Below are positions 55,064 to 62,442 of a stretch of 62,442 bases of DNA, piece by piece; the first letter of the stretch is position 1; each line of letters starts with the position of its first letter. The stretch is from Rhodoplanes serenus. GTDB lineage: Bacteria; Pseudomonadota; Alphaproteobacteria; Rhizobiales; Xanthobacteraceae. The notes under the pieces are model-generated. The model ran no database searches. It saw only the letters and a list, made by a program, of their open reading frames with translations, and was not told the DNA's origin. The position numbers and the translations under genes are program-made. Where the stretch lies: NCBI GenBank assembly GCA_945893145.1, contig CAMDDZ010000028.1, positions 1 through 62,442 on the forward strand, read 5' to 3'.

Positions 55064-55372
55064 GTGGACATCGGCAGTTCGATATTCACCCACTGGTATT
55101 TTCACCTGCCGAATTTAATTTTGGCGGCGCTGATGTACACGCTGCTCGGGCGCGTGCTGCTGGGGCTGATCGTGCAGCCCGATTCATCGAACTACATCTG
55201 GCGGTTCTTCTGCCGCGTCACTGACCCTTTCGTCGCGGCTGTGTCGATCGTCACGCCCAAAGCAACTGCGCCTGTGGTGATCTGGCTGTTCGGTGTGGTC
55301 TGGCTGTTCTGGATGCGGGTCGGGCTGCTTTATATCTTCCTCATGCTGGGCGCCGTCCCTCGCGTGAGTTGA
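55064..55372 (+). CDS. Small membrane protein of the symporter locus (YggT-like?)
   Basis: A 102-residue protein with two or three helices. Landmarks such as NLILAALMYTLLGRVLL and RFFCRVTDPFVAAVSIVTP remind one of the YggT family, with its helix-P-x-loop repeat, but the match is faint. GTG 55064 is the first start with a nearby GGGGGC; an ATG at 55135 is possible. First of three small membrane-protein genes. Confidence 0.6.
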   Translation: MDIGSSIFTHWYFHLPNLILAALMYTLLGRVLLGLIVQPDSSNYIWRFFCRVTDPFVAAVSIVTPKATAPVVIWLFGVVWLFWMRVGLLYIFLMLGAVPRVS

Positions 55373-55380
55373 GGCCCAGC

Positions 55381-55707
55381 ATGGAACGACATTGGTATTT
55401 CATCGGAATCGCCTTTTTCGGCATGGTCAATGGTCTGTTCAATCAGCTTTGGCTTTTGTTCGCGCTTATTCACGTTCAGATCCTGGCGCCGGCGCTACTG
55501 TTCGGCAGTGTGGCGCTCACGTTGATGTTCTCCTCATTGATGGTCTCGACCGCGACTATCATTCTTGGCGGCATCCCGGCCGCGTTTTATGAGCGATATG
55601 TCGGCGCCAAGGACGACTCGACGGTAGTCTCGCTGTGGATATGGCTCGCCGGAACCGCACTGCTCACCCTGCCGGCGGTTGGAAATTTTCTTAAAATCGG
55701 ACTTTGA
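55381..55707 (+). CDS. Small three-helix membrane protein
   Basis: A 108-residue protein of three helices (HWYFIGIAFFGMVNGLFNQL, then LFGSVALTLMFSSLMVSTA, then VSLWIWLAGTALLTLPAVG). ATG 55381 follows GAGGCCC. It lies 8 bp after the previous gene, so probably cotranscribed. No known family. Confidence 0.65.
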   Translation: MERHWYFIGIAFFGMVNGLFNQLWLLFALIHVQILAPALLFGSVALTLMFSSLMVSTATIILGGIPAAFYERYVGAKDDSTVVSLWIWLAGTALLTLPAVGNFLKIGL

Positions 55708-55834
55708 CAGCGTGCATGGTTGCATCGGCATGGCGCAGATTGTCGACGCCGCGCACTCATTGTAGTCTTGCAGCGGGTCTGGGATTCGAAACTTGTTCAG
55801 CGGCGGCACTGCCGCCTGACCACGGATCGATGCC

Positions 55835-56203
55835 ATGGAAGACATGCGACGCATCGCGTTCGAAACCGTGTTGCGCGCTTGCGGTTTCGCCTCGCTTGCC
55901 ATCTTCTGCATCATGATCGGCATGTCCTACATGCCACGGCTCGCGTTCCAGGCCGGCGGGTTTCTGACCACAATGATGGCGGTGATCCTGATCCTCAAGG
56001 CATACGGCGCGCGCACCAAGGACCACCGCCGTACCGAGATGTGGCTTTATCTCGAGAAGCATCAGCGTCCTCCGCCCGCCTATGCGCAGTGGGCGAGTGC
56101 CACCGTGCTGCGCGAGACCTATCTGACGTTCGCGCTCTGGACGTCAGTCATTGCCATCGCAATGTGGGTCGTCGCGCTGTTGTTCGCTTTGATCGGAAAA
56201 TAG
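55835..56203 (+). CDS. Small membrane protein, conserved type
   Basis: A 122-residue protein with helices at about 15-35, 38-55 and 93-118; the loop ARTKDHRRTEMWLYLEKHQR is basic and probably cytosolic. Similar proteins are common in Hyphomicrobiales but unnamed as far as I recall. It converges with mrp. Confidence 0.65.
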   Translation: MEDMRRIAFETVLRACGFASLAIFCIMIGMSYMPRLAFQAGGFLTTMMAVILILKAYGARTKDHRRTEMWLYLEKHQRPPPAYAQWASATVLRETYLTFALWTSVIAIAMWVVALLFALIGK

Positions 56204-56263
56204 TCGCCGCGGCCGAGTGCGGCGGGGGCCCTCCCCCGCCGTCTTGCTTTTGAGGGCAGCGTC

Positions 56264-57433
56264 TTAGGCTTCGATGACGATCTTGGGCGCCGGTTTGGCG
56301 CCGCCGCCGGTATCGAGCTGCTCGCGCACCCGCTGCGCAATGGCGCGATAGGCCGCAGCCTGCGGACCGTCGGGCTGGGTCGCCACGATCGGCAGGCCGG
56401 CGTCCGAGGTCTCGCGAATGGTCATTTCGAGCGGCACCTCGCCGAGGAACGGCACGCCAAGCCGCTCGGCCTCATGCCGCGCACCGCCGTGGCCGAAAAT
56501 ATCCGAACGCGTCCCGCACTTCGGACAGATGAACATGCTCATGTTCTCGACGATGCCGAGCACCGGCACGTTGACGCGCTTGAACATGGCGATGCCGCGA
56601 CGTGCGTCGATCAGCGCGAGGTCTTGTGGCGTCGAGACGATGACGGCGCCCTTCAGCGGCACCTGCTGCGCCATGGTGAGCTGAGCGTCGCCGGTGCCGG
56701 GCGGCATATCGACCACCATGATATCGAGCGTGCCCCACTCGACCTCGCGCAGCATTTGCGTCAGCGCCGACATCACCATGGGGCCGCGCCAGATCATCGG
56801 GGTTTCTTCTTCGATCAAGAATCCGATCGACATCACGGTGAGCCCGTAGCGCGAGATCGGTTTGAGCCGTGTGCCGCCGATCGTCTCCGGCTTTTCCTTG
56901 ATGGCGAGCAGCTTGGGCAGCGACGGCCCATAAATGTCGGCGTCGAGGATGCCGACCTTCATGCCAAGGTCGCGCAAGCCGAGCGCAAGATTGACCGCGG
57001 TGGTCGATTTTCCGACCCCGCCTTTGCCGGACGCCACCGCAATAATCGCGGCGACACCCGGCACGCCGGTCGGGCCGCCGCCGTGCCCATGTCCTGGTCC
57101 ATGTCCATGTCCCGGCCGGCCGTGGGCACCGGGCGCCGCAGCGCCAGCGGGCGGCCGGGCGGCGGCAGGCGCAGCTGCGCCCTGCCCGCCTTTACGCTCG
57201 GCGGTGAGCGCCACCATGACCGATTGCACGCCCGGGATCGCTTTCACGGCCTCCTCGGCGCGTTTCCGCACCGGTTCCCAGGCCTGCACCACGCTGGCAT
57301 CGACGCTGAGCGAGAAGAACACCTTGTCGCCCGCCACAATGTCGGACAGCGTGCCGGTCTTGGGCAAGGGCGTGCCGTCCGGCGACGCGACCTTGCCGAG
57401 GCTTTCGAGCACCTGCTCCTTTGTGACGGCCAT
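56264..57433 (-). CDS. Mrp/ApbC-type Fe-S carrier ATPase
   Basis: A 389-residue P-loop protein that carries and transfers Fe-S clusters to apoproteins. It has an N-terminal MIP18-like domain (1-95), a Gly/His-rich flexible linker at about 108-130 (GHGHGPGHGHGGG), the ATP loop GKGGVGKST near 139 and the cluster-binding CPKC near 308. The ATG at 57433 starts at MAVTKEQVLE; the longer upstream frame is not protein-like. Full length for the fused MIP18-Mrp type. The linker is more His-rich than usual. Confidence 0.92.
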   Translation of the reverse strand: MAVTKEQVLESLGKVASPDGTPLPKTGTLSDIVAGDKVFFSLSVDASVVQAWEPVRKRAEEAVKAIPGVQSVMVALTAERKGGQGAAAPAAARPPAGAAAPGAHGRPGHGHGPGHGHGGGPTGVPGVAAIIAVASGKGGVGKSTTAVNLALGLRDLGMKVGILDADIYGPSLPKLLAIKEKPETIGGTRLKPISRYGLTVMSIGFLIEEETPMIWRGPMVMSALTQMLREVEWGTLDIMVVDMPPGTGDAQLTMAQQVPLKGAVIVSTPQDLALIDARRGIAMFKRVNVPVLGIVENMSMFICPKCGTRSDIFGHGGARHEAERLGVPFLGEVPLEMTIRETSDAGLPIVATQPDGPQAAAYRAIAQRVREQLDTGGGAKPAPKIVIEA

Positions 57434-57610
57434 TGCGCTGTTCCTTGTGCCCAGTTCTTCGTGCCCAAGCGGCGTTACGGGCGCCACCATACGGTTCGCG
57501 CCGTACCGGTCAACGCCGCGACGGCCCGATATGGCTGTTGACGAATAGCCCGCCGCCGTCGCAATCACCTACATATAGGAGCGCGGCGGCAACGCGCAGG
57601 GAGAATTCCA

Positions 57611-58480
57611 ATGGCGAAGGTAGCGTTTCTCGGTCTTGGCGTGATGGGTTACCCGATGGCCGGGCATCTGAAGAACAAGGGCGGCCACGAGGTCACGGTC
57701 TATAACCGCAATGCCGCCAAGGCGGACAAGTGGGTGGCCCAGTACGGCGGCAAGAAAGCCGCGACGCCGAAGGAGGCGGCCGAGGGCCAGGACTTCGTGA
57801 TGATGTGCGTCGGCAACGACAACGACGTGCGCGAGGTCGCGCTCGGCACCAACGGCGCGTTCCAGGGCGTCAAGAAAGGCTCGGTGTTCGTCGATCACAC
57901 CACCGCCTCGGCCGAAGTGGCGCGCCAGCTCTATGCCGAGGCCAAGAAGCGCGGCTTCGATTTCGTCGATGCCCCAGTGTCGGGCGGCCAGGCCGGCGCC
58001 GAGAACGGCGTGCTCACCGTGATGTGCGGCGGCGATGCCGCGCCGTTCTCGCAAGCCGAAAAAGTGATCGCGGCCTACGCGCGGATGTGCCGGCTGCTCG
58101 GCTCTTCGGGTTCCGGCCAGCTCGCCAAGATGGTCAATCAGATTTGCATCGCCGGATTGGTGCAGGGCCTTGCCGAGGGCATCCACTTCGCCAAGAAAGC
58201 CGGCCTCGACATCGACTCGCTGATCGAAACGATCTCCAAAGGCGCGGCGCAGTCCTGGCAGATGGAGAACCGCCACAAGACCATGGCGGCCGGCAAATAC
58301 GACTTCGGCTTCGCGGTCGATTGGATGCGCAAGGACCTGTCGATCTGCATCGCCGAGGCACGCCGCAATGGCGCGAACCTTCCGGCCACCGCGCTGATCG
58401 ATCAGTTCTATGCCGAGGTGCAGAAGATGGGTGGCAGCCGGTGGGACACGTCGAGCCTGCTGGCGCGGCTGGAACGCTGA
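57611..58480 (+). CDS. NAD(P)-dependent beta-hydroxyacid dehydrogenase (3-hydroxyisobutyrate dehydrogenase family)
   Basis: A 289-residue enzyme of the 6-phosphogluconate/3-hydroxyisobutyrate dehydrogenase group. The dinucleotide loop is GLGVMGYPMAGHL, substrate-binding DAPVSGGQAGAENG lies near 119, and the catalytic Lys is in SGQLAKMVNQ near 176. It could be 3-hydroxyisobutyrate dehydrogenase (the step before MmsA in valine breakdown) or tartronate-semialdehyde reductase; the sequence alone does not decide. RBS AGGGAG. Confidence 0.88.
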   Translation: MAKVAFLGLGVMGYPMAGHLKNKGGHEVTVYNRNAAKADKWVAQYGGKKAATPKEAAEGQDFVMMCVGNDNDVREVALGTNGAFQGVKKGSVFVDHTTASAEVARQLYAEAKKRGFDFVDAPVSGGQAGAENGVLTVMCGGDAAPFSQAEKVIAAYARMCRLLGSSGSGQLAKMVNQICIAGLVQGLAEGIHFAKKAGLDIDSLIETISKGAAQSWQMENRHKTMAAGKYDFGFAVDWMRKDLSICIAEARRNGANLPATALIDQFYAEVQKMGGSRWDTSSLLARLER

Positions 58481-58628
58481 AACGAACTGCCGCTTTTTGC
58501 ACCACAGCACGGCGAGCGCGCCGGAACGCCGCAGGTAAGCCGCTGTTATGGTGTGCCAATCGACTTGGCACAGCCGATGCATTAGCCTTTCCGCGCTTGG
58601 CCTTTCTGCATGCGCGCGGAGTGCGGCA

Positions 58629-59408
58629 ATGCCCGTGAAAGTGCAACTCGACCGGATCGGCATGGCGTTTGCGACGCCGGGCGGGACGTTTCGCGCGGTC
58701 GCGCCGCTGGATCTTGCGATCGAAACCGGCCGTTTCGTCAGCTTGGTCGGGCCGTCGGGCTGCGGCAAGAGTACGTTGTTCAACGTCATCGCGGGCCTTC
58801 TCCAGCCGACCGAAGGCCGCGTACTGATCGACGACGAGGACGCCACCGGAACCATCGGCCGCGTCGGCTACATGCTGCAAAAGGATTTGCTGCTGCCGTG
58901 GCGCACGGTGCTCGACAACGTGATCCTCGGCATGGAGATCCAAGGCAAACCGCTCAAGCAGGCGCGCGAGCGCGCACTGCCGCTGCTGCGGAAATATGGA
59001 CTTGCGGGGTTCGAGCATCTCTATCCGAATTCACTCTCCGGCGGCATGCGCCAGCGCGCGGCGCTGTTGCGTACGCTCCTGTTCGATACCGACGTGATCC
59101 TGCTCGACGAGCCGTTCGGCGCACTCGATGCGCAGACCAAGTCGCAGATGCAGGAATGGCTGATGCAGCTCTGGAGCGACTTCCGCAAAACCGTGGTGTT
59201 CGTCACCCACGATGTCGACGAGGCGATCTATCTGTCCGACGAAATCCACGTCATGGGCACACGGCCCGGCCGCATCCTCGAAACCATCCAAATTCCGATT
59301 GCCCGCCCGCGTCCGCGCGCCGTGACGCTCAGCCCTGATTTCACCGCCATCAAGGAGCGTTGCCTGCAGCTCCTCACCGCCGACCGGCCAGCCTTGGAGG
59401 CCGCCTGA
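58629..59408 (+). CDS. ABC importer ATPase (NitT/TauT/SsuB type)
   Basis: A 259-residue ATPase that powers the importer encoded with it. Walker A GPSGCGKST, the Q-loop region GRVGYMLQKDLLLPWRTVLDN, signature LSGGMRQR, Walker B VILLDEPFGALD and the switch His in VFVTHDVDEAI. The LLPWRTVLDN segment is typical of taurine/nitrate/alkanesulfonate-type importers. ATG 58629 is the start; the earlier ATG at 58548 gives an unlikely leader. It ends 1 bp before the permease gene. Confidence 0.92.
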   Translation: MPVKVQLDRIGMAFATPGGTFRAVAPLDLAIETGRFVSLVGPSGCGKSTLFNVIAGLLQPTEGRVLIDDEDATGTIGRVGYMLQKDLLLPWRTVLDNVILGMEIQGKPLKQARERALPLLRKYGLAGFEHLYPNSLSGGMRQRAALLRTLLFDTDVILLDEPFGALDAQTKSQMQEWLMQLWSDFRKTVVFVTHDVDEAIYLSDEIHVMGTRPGRILETIQIPIARPRPRAVTLSPDFTAIKERCLQLLTADRPALEAA

Positions 59409-59409
59409 A

Positions 59410-60273
59410 ATGGCAATCCAAGATGCGCCACGTTCGACCGAACTGACCGGCCTCGCAATGGCGCCGGCGAAGGCCGCAACGCCAAAACCTGCGCGCCGCC
59501 TGCCGGTGCAGAAGGACTGGCCGAGCTGGGCCATCATCGCGGTACAAGTCTTGATCCTGGTCGGTATCATCGCCGGCTGGGAGGCGGCGGCGCGCGCCGG
59601 CATGGTCGATGCGTTCTTCTGGTCGCAGCCGAGCGCGATCTGGAAGACGCTCATTATCTTCTTCACTGAGGGTGACGCCTGGGTCGACATCGGTTTCACG
59701 TTCCGCTCGACCATTCTGGGCTTCATCTTCGGCACCACCGCCGGCTCGCTGATCGGATTGTCGTTCTGGTGGTCGCGCAACTACGCGGCGGTCGCGCAGC
59801 CTTACATCATCTGCTTCGAGTCGATGCCGAAACTCGCGTTGGCGCCGCTCATCATCCTGGTGTTCGGCCTGGGGCTGACCTCGAAGGTCGTCATCGCCTT
59901 CGCGCTGACTGTCGTGGTCTCGACGCTCACGACCTTTGCGGGCGTCAAGGCACTCGATCCCGACGGCGAGAAGCTGTTCTATTCGCTCGGCGCGAGCCGC
60001 TGGCAGGTGTTCCGCAAGCTCGTGATGCCATCCTGCGTGCCCTGGATCATCTCGGTGCTGCGCGTCAACATCGGACTCGCGCTCACCGGCGCGATTGTCG
60101 GCGAGTTCATCTCGTCGCAGCATGGCCTCGGCCGCACCATCTTTTACGCAGGCTCGACCTACGAGATCTCACTGGTCTGGGTCGCGGTTTTCGTGCTCTC
60201 GACGCTTGCCGTCATCATGTACGCGGTGGTGTCGTGGCTTGAAAACGTGTTGCGCAAAGGCACACGGCAATAA
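59410..60273 (+). CDS. ABC importer permease (NitT/TauT/SsuC type)
   Basis: A 287-residue inner-membrane protein. Residues about 40-60 form the first helix, with four to five more, and the EAA coupling loop GASRWQVFRKLVMPSCVPWI near 195-215 contacts the ATPase. Member of the binding-protein-dependent importers for taurine, nitrate, sulfonates or thiamine precursors. Confidence 0.92.
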   Translation: MAIQDAPRSTELTGLAMAPAKAATPKPARRLPVQKDWPSWAIIAVQVLILVGIIAGWEAAARAGMVDAFFWSQPSAIWKTLIIFFTEGDAWVDIGFTFRSTILGFIFGTTAGSLIGLSFWWSRNYAAVAQPYIICFESMPKLALAPLIILVFGLGLTSKVVIAFALTVVVSTLTTFAGVKALDPDGEKLFYSLGASRWQVFRKLVMPSCVPWIISVLRVNIGLALTGAIVGEFISSQHGLGRTIFYAGSTYEISLVWVAVFVLSTLAVIMYAVVSWLENVLRKGTRQ

Positions 60274-60292
60274 TCACAACAGGAGGCTCGCA

Positions 60293-61285
60293 ATGAACAG
60301 ACGCAAGTTCCTCGGCACCACCGCAGCGGCTGGCGCCGCTCTCGTCGCCAAGCCCTATATCGCGCACGCCGCCAAGCACGAGCTCCTGGTCGCCGAGCCG
60401 GTGCATTCGACTGGCTATCTGCCGATGTACATCGCGATGGCGAAGGACTATTTCGCCGAAGCCGACATCAACGTAAAAATCGTCACCATCGAGACCGGCT
60501 CCGGTCACACCAATGCGGTGCTGTCTGGCCAGGCCTTCGCCTTCATCGGCGGCCCCGAGCACAACGCCTTCGCCAAGGCCAAGGGTGCCGAGCTTCGCGC
60601 GGTCGTGCATTGCGTCGACCGCGGCAATGTCTATTTCTGCGCGGCGAAGGGCCTGGAATTGCAGGGTCGAGACTTCGCCAGCCTGATCAAGGGTAAGGCC
60701 TTCGCCACCGGCGGCTTCGGCGGCACGCCCAATTCGATCACCCGCTACATGCTGAAGAAATGGGGTCTCGACGCAAAAAACGACATCACGCTGGTGGAGA
60801 CCGCGAACTCGGCCATCCTGGCGGCCGTGCGAGGCAAGCAGGCGCAGATCGGCTGCTCGACCGAGCCGTTCATCACCCAGGGCGTCAAGAACAACGTCTG
60901 GAGTGAGCCGTTCTTCAATGTGCCGAAGGAGCTCGGGCCTTACGCTTACTCGACCATCAACATCCGGCTCGACTCGATCAAGAAGGAGCCCGAGGTGGTG
61001 CGCGGCTTCGTGCGCGGCATGGTGAAGGGTCTCAAGTTCCTCTACGCCGACAAGAACGGGGCCGCCGAGATTGCCAAAAAGCAGTTCCCGACCATGCCGC
61101 TCGAAGATCTCAAAGCCACGCTCGACCGTTCGTTCGCCGACGAAATGTGGAGCAAGGACGGCATGATCAGCCGCGCCGCCTGGGACACCGGCAAGGCCGT
61201 GGTGACGGAGGCCGGCATCCTCAAGACCGACGTGAAGTACGACGAGATCATCGACATGAGCTTCGTCGAGAGCGTCAAGTCGTGA
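60293..61285 (+). CDS. ABC importer substrate-binding protein (NMT1/THI5-like)
   Basis: A 330-residue periplasmic receptor, exported by the twin-arginine route (NRRKFLGTTAAAGAALVA, cleavage after AHA). The mature protein starts like NMT1/THI5 and TauA proteins: EPVHSTGYLPMYIAMAKDYF, then ETGSGHTNAVLSGQAFAF. Ligand unknown; a cysteine amidohydrolase gene follows, which suggests an N-containing small molecule such as an N-carbamoyl compound or amide. Strong RBS AGGAGG. Confidence 0.9.
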   Translation: MNRRKFLGTTAAAGAALVAKPYIAHAAKHELLVAEPVHSTGYLPMYIAMAKDYFAEADINVKIVTIETGSGHTNAVLSGQAFAFIGGPEHNAFAKAKGAELRAVVHCVDRGNVYFCAAKGLELQGRDFASLIKGKAFATGGFGGTPNSITRYMLKKWGLDAKNDITLVETANSAILAAVRGKQAQIGCSTEPFITQGVKNNVWSEPFFNVPKELGPYAYSTINIRLDSIKKEPEVVRGFVRGMVKGLKFLYADKNGAAEIAKKQFPTMPLEDLKATLDRSFADEMWSKDGMISRAAWDTGKAVVTEAGILKTDVKYDEIIDMSFVESVKS

Positions 61286-61332
61286 TAATTTAAGAAACGA
61301 TCTTGTAAGAGAAAGCCTTGGGAGAGAAAGCA

Positions 61333-62097
61333 ATGTCAGAACCGATCTGGAACCAGTTCCTCACCGAGCGCGACAAGGCGGTGTTCGGCACCTCGGGCTA
61401 CGGCGCGCGCCAGGGTTTCGGCAAACGCCCCGCCCTGCTGATCATCGACGTGAACTATGCGTTCTGCGATGAGCGGCCGATGCCGATCCTGGAGTCAATC
61501 AAGCGCTGGCGCAATTCCTGCGGCGAGGATGCCTGGGTGGCAATGCCCTATCTCAAGTCGCTGATCGAGAAGGCACATGAGAAAGGCATCCCGGTGATCT
61601 ACACCACCGGCGTGCGCCGCACCGACAACTGGGACAACGGCAGCTGGAGTTGGAAGAACAACCGCTCCGACGAGGATCGCTCGACGCGGCCCAACACCAA
61701 TGTGGATGGCAACGAGATCGTCGCGGAGATTGCGCCGGGCGCGCAGGATATCGTGATCTACAAGCAGAAGCCGTCCGGTTTCTTCGGCACCAACATGACG
61801 AGCTATCTGACGCTGCTCGGCTGTGACAGCGTCATCGTCACTGGCACGACGACGTCGGGTTGCGTGCGCGCCACCGTGCTCGACGCCTTCAGCCTGAACT
61901 ACCGCATTTCGCTCGCCGAGGAAGGCTGCTTCGACCGCTCGCAAGCGAGCCACGCCATCAATCTGTGCGACATGAACGCCAAGTATGCCGACGTAGTGAA
62001 AACCGCTGAGGTGCTGGAATTCTTCGACGGCTTGCCGAGCGGCCAGTTCGATCTGCCGAAGGGCGCTCCGGTCGCGCCGCATCCGTCCAAACGCTGA
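61333..62097 (+). CDS. Isochorismatase-like cysteine hydrolase (N-carbamoylsarcosine amidase type)
   Basis: A 254-residue amidohydrolase with the catalytic triad of the family: Asp39 in LLIIDVNYAF, Lys144 in IYKQKPSGFFGT, and nucleophile Cys177 in GTTTSGCVRATV; the cis-peptide TTTSGC is diagnostic. N-carbamoylsarcosine amidase, ureidoacrylate amidohydrolase and nicotinamidase are known relatives; its longer N-terminus and NVDGNEIVAEIAP segment fit the first best. It is the last gene of the importer operon and followed by a terminator, so it likely hydrolyses what the importer brings in. ATG 61333 follows GGGAGAG. Confidence 0.88.
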   Translation: MSEPIWNQFLTERDKAVFGTSGYGARQGFGKRPALLIIDVNYAFCDERPMPILESIKRWRNSCGEDAWVAMPYLKSLIEKAHEKGIPVIYTTGVRRTDNWDNGSWSWKNNRSDEDRSTRPNTNVDGNEIVAEIAPGAQDIVIYKQKPSGFFGTNMTSYLTLLGCDSVIVTGTTTSGCVRATVLDAFSLNYRISLAEEGCFDRSQASHAINLCDMNAKYADVVKTAEVLEFFDGLPSGQFDLPKGAPVAPHPSKR

Positions 62098-62119
62098 TCG
62101 CAACGCCTCGCTCAAAAAC

Positions 62120-62160
62120 AACGCCGCGCCGGGGTGCACCCGGCGCGGCGTTAATCTTTT
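62120..62160 (+). terminator. Rho-independent terminator of the importer operon
   Basis: A 14-bp perfect stem (AACGCCGCGCCGGG with its complement, loop GTGCA) followed by AATCTTTT. Confidence 0.9.
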
Positions 62161-62214
62161 CATCGCCCGAAAGAACCGGCGGCTCACGCACGCGCGCGGT
62201 GCCGGTTCAGGTCG

Positions 62215-62442
62215 TCACTTGCAGGTCGGCGGACCCACCGCCTGGGCGGTCAGCGTCTTGCCGGGCGGACAGGGCGAGCGTGCCGGGGCCGCGGCCGGCG
62301 CGGGCCGCGGAGGTGGTGGCGGCGGAGGCGGCGGAGATGCCACACGCGGCGGGGGCGGCGGAGACGCAGTCGGAGGCCGCGGCGGCGTGGGCGCCGGCAC
62401 CGCCGCGCGCGGCGGCGGCGGAGGCGACGTGGTGGTCGTGCG
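62215..62442 (-). CDS. Pro-rich C-terminal end of a protein (partial, start off the right edge)
   Basis: Seventy-five codons open from the window edge to the stop at 62215. The composition is almost only Pro, Ala, Arg and Thr, with runs of up to nine prolines, then ending PCPPGKTLTAQAVGPPTCK with two cysteines. It may be the tail of an exported or cell-wall-crossing protein; the start and any domain lie outside. Low complexity makes the family impossible to tell. Confidence 0.55.
   Translation of the reverse strand, partial: RTTTTSPPPPPRAAVPAPTPPRPPTASPPPPPRVASPPPPPPPPPRPAPAAAPARSPCPPGKTLTAQAVGPPTCK

Noticed and set aside
57569..58855. 428-codon frame antisense to the dehydrogenase gene
   Set aside because: Shadow frame; the plus-strand dehydrogenase has all family motifs.

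Overview
The window reads as one contiguous piece of a GC-rich alphaproteobacterial chromosome, most likely Hyphomicrobiales of the Bradyrhizobiaceae/Xanthobacteraceae type. The basis is codon use, protein families typical of that group (DUF2865, DUF4189, Omp19-like AprI/Inh lipoprotein, glutamine-dependent NadE, plant-type DAHP synthase, VC_2705-type symporter), sites resembling CtrA boxes (TTAA-N7-TTAA), and an intergenic palindrome (27122-27170) of a kind I recall as dispersed in those genomes. Species cannot be fixed from the sequence alone.

Layout. 1-8425: a partial flagellar stator gene motA, then mmsA, an inhibitor-like lipoprotein and a GST on the plus strand, facing a minus-strand run ABC exporter - psd - pssA - ureE - SDR. 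8478-11427: a complete, precisely bounded mobile element. A 2,934-bp IS1595-family transposon has 25-bp perfect terminal inverted repeats, an 8-bp target duplication (CGACGCCC) and four non-transposase reading frames: two small HARE-like winged-helix proteins, an XRE regulator and a 32-residue Arg-rich peptide. Two matching palindromes lie between the regulator and the transposase. 11.5-17.6 kb: a DUF4189 protein, a LOG-family hydrolase, the minus-strand run cysS - GNAT - cimA - exported deaminase - VOC protein, and a small secreted protein. 17.7-21 kb: a hybrid histidine kinase, a Cys-rich copper-binding protein and a DoxX protein.

21-25.9 kb: homogentisate (tyrosine/phenylalanine) catabolism, hmgA - fumarylacetoacetase facing marR - maiA - DMT exporter, with a palindrome overlapping the likely hmgA start. 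26-38.8 kb: mainly housekeeping genes (nadE, dgkA, class II DAHP synthase, gor, rpiA, gph), plus an unusual 732-residue protein that looks like a periplasmic beta-helix joined to a membrane pore-like tail. 38.8-42.2 kb: tRNA-Val(CAC) followed by a decayed island holding an integrase stub, an ImmA/IrrE protease, a degenerate tRNA-like sequence, a BP74-like protein and several small ORFs.

42.2-62.4 kb: an L,D-transpeptidase, DUF971, moaA, a second DMT transporter, a TRAP transporter (dctQM convergent with its binding protein), a symporter locus (exonuclease-CBS-nucleotidyltransferase fusion, DUF4212 subunit, VC_2705-type symporter, three small membrane proteins), mrp, a beta-hydroxyacid dehydrogenase, an NMT1/TauT-like ABC importer cotranscribed with a cysteine amidohydrolase, and the Pro-rich C-terminus of a gene leaving the window. 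No CRISPR array, rRNA or intact prophage was seen.
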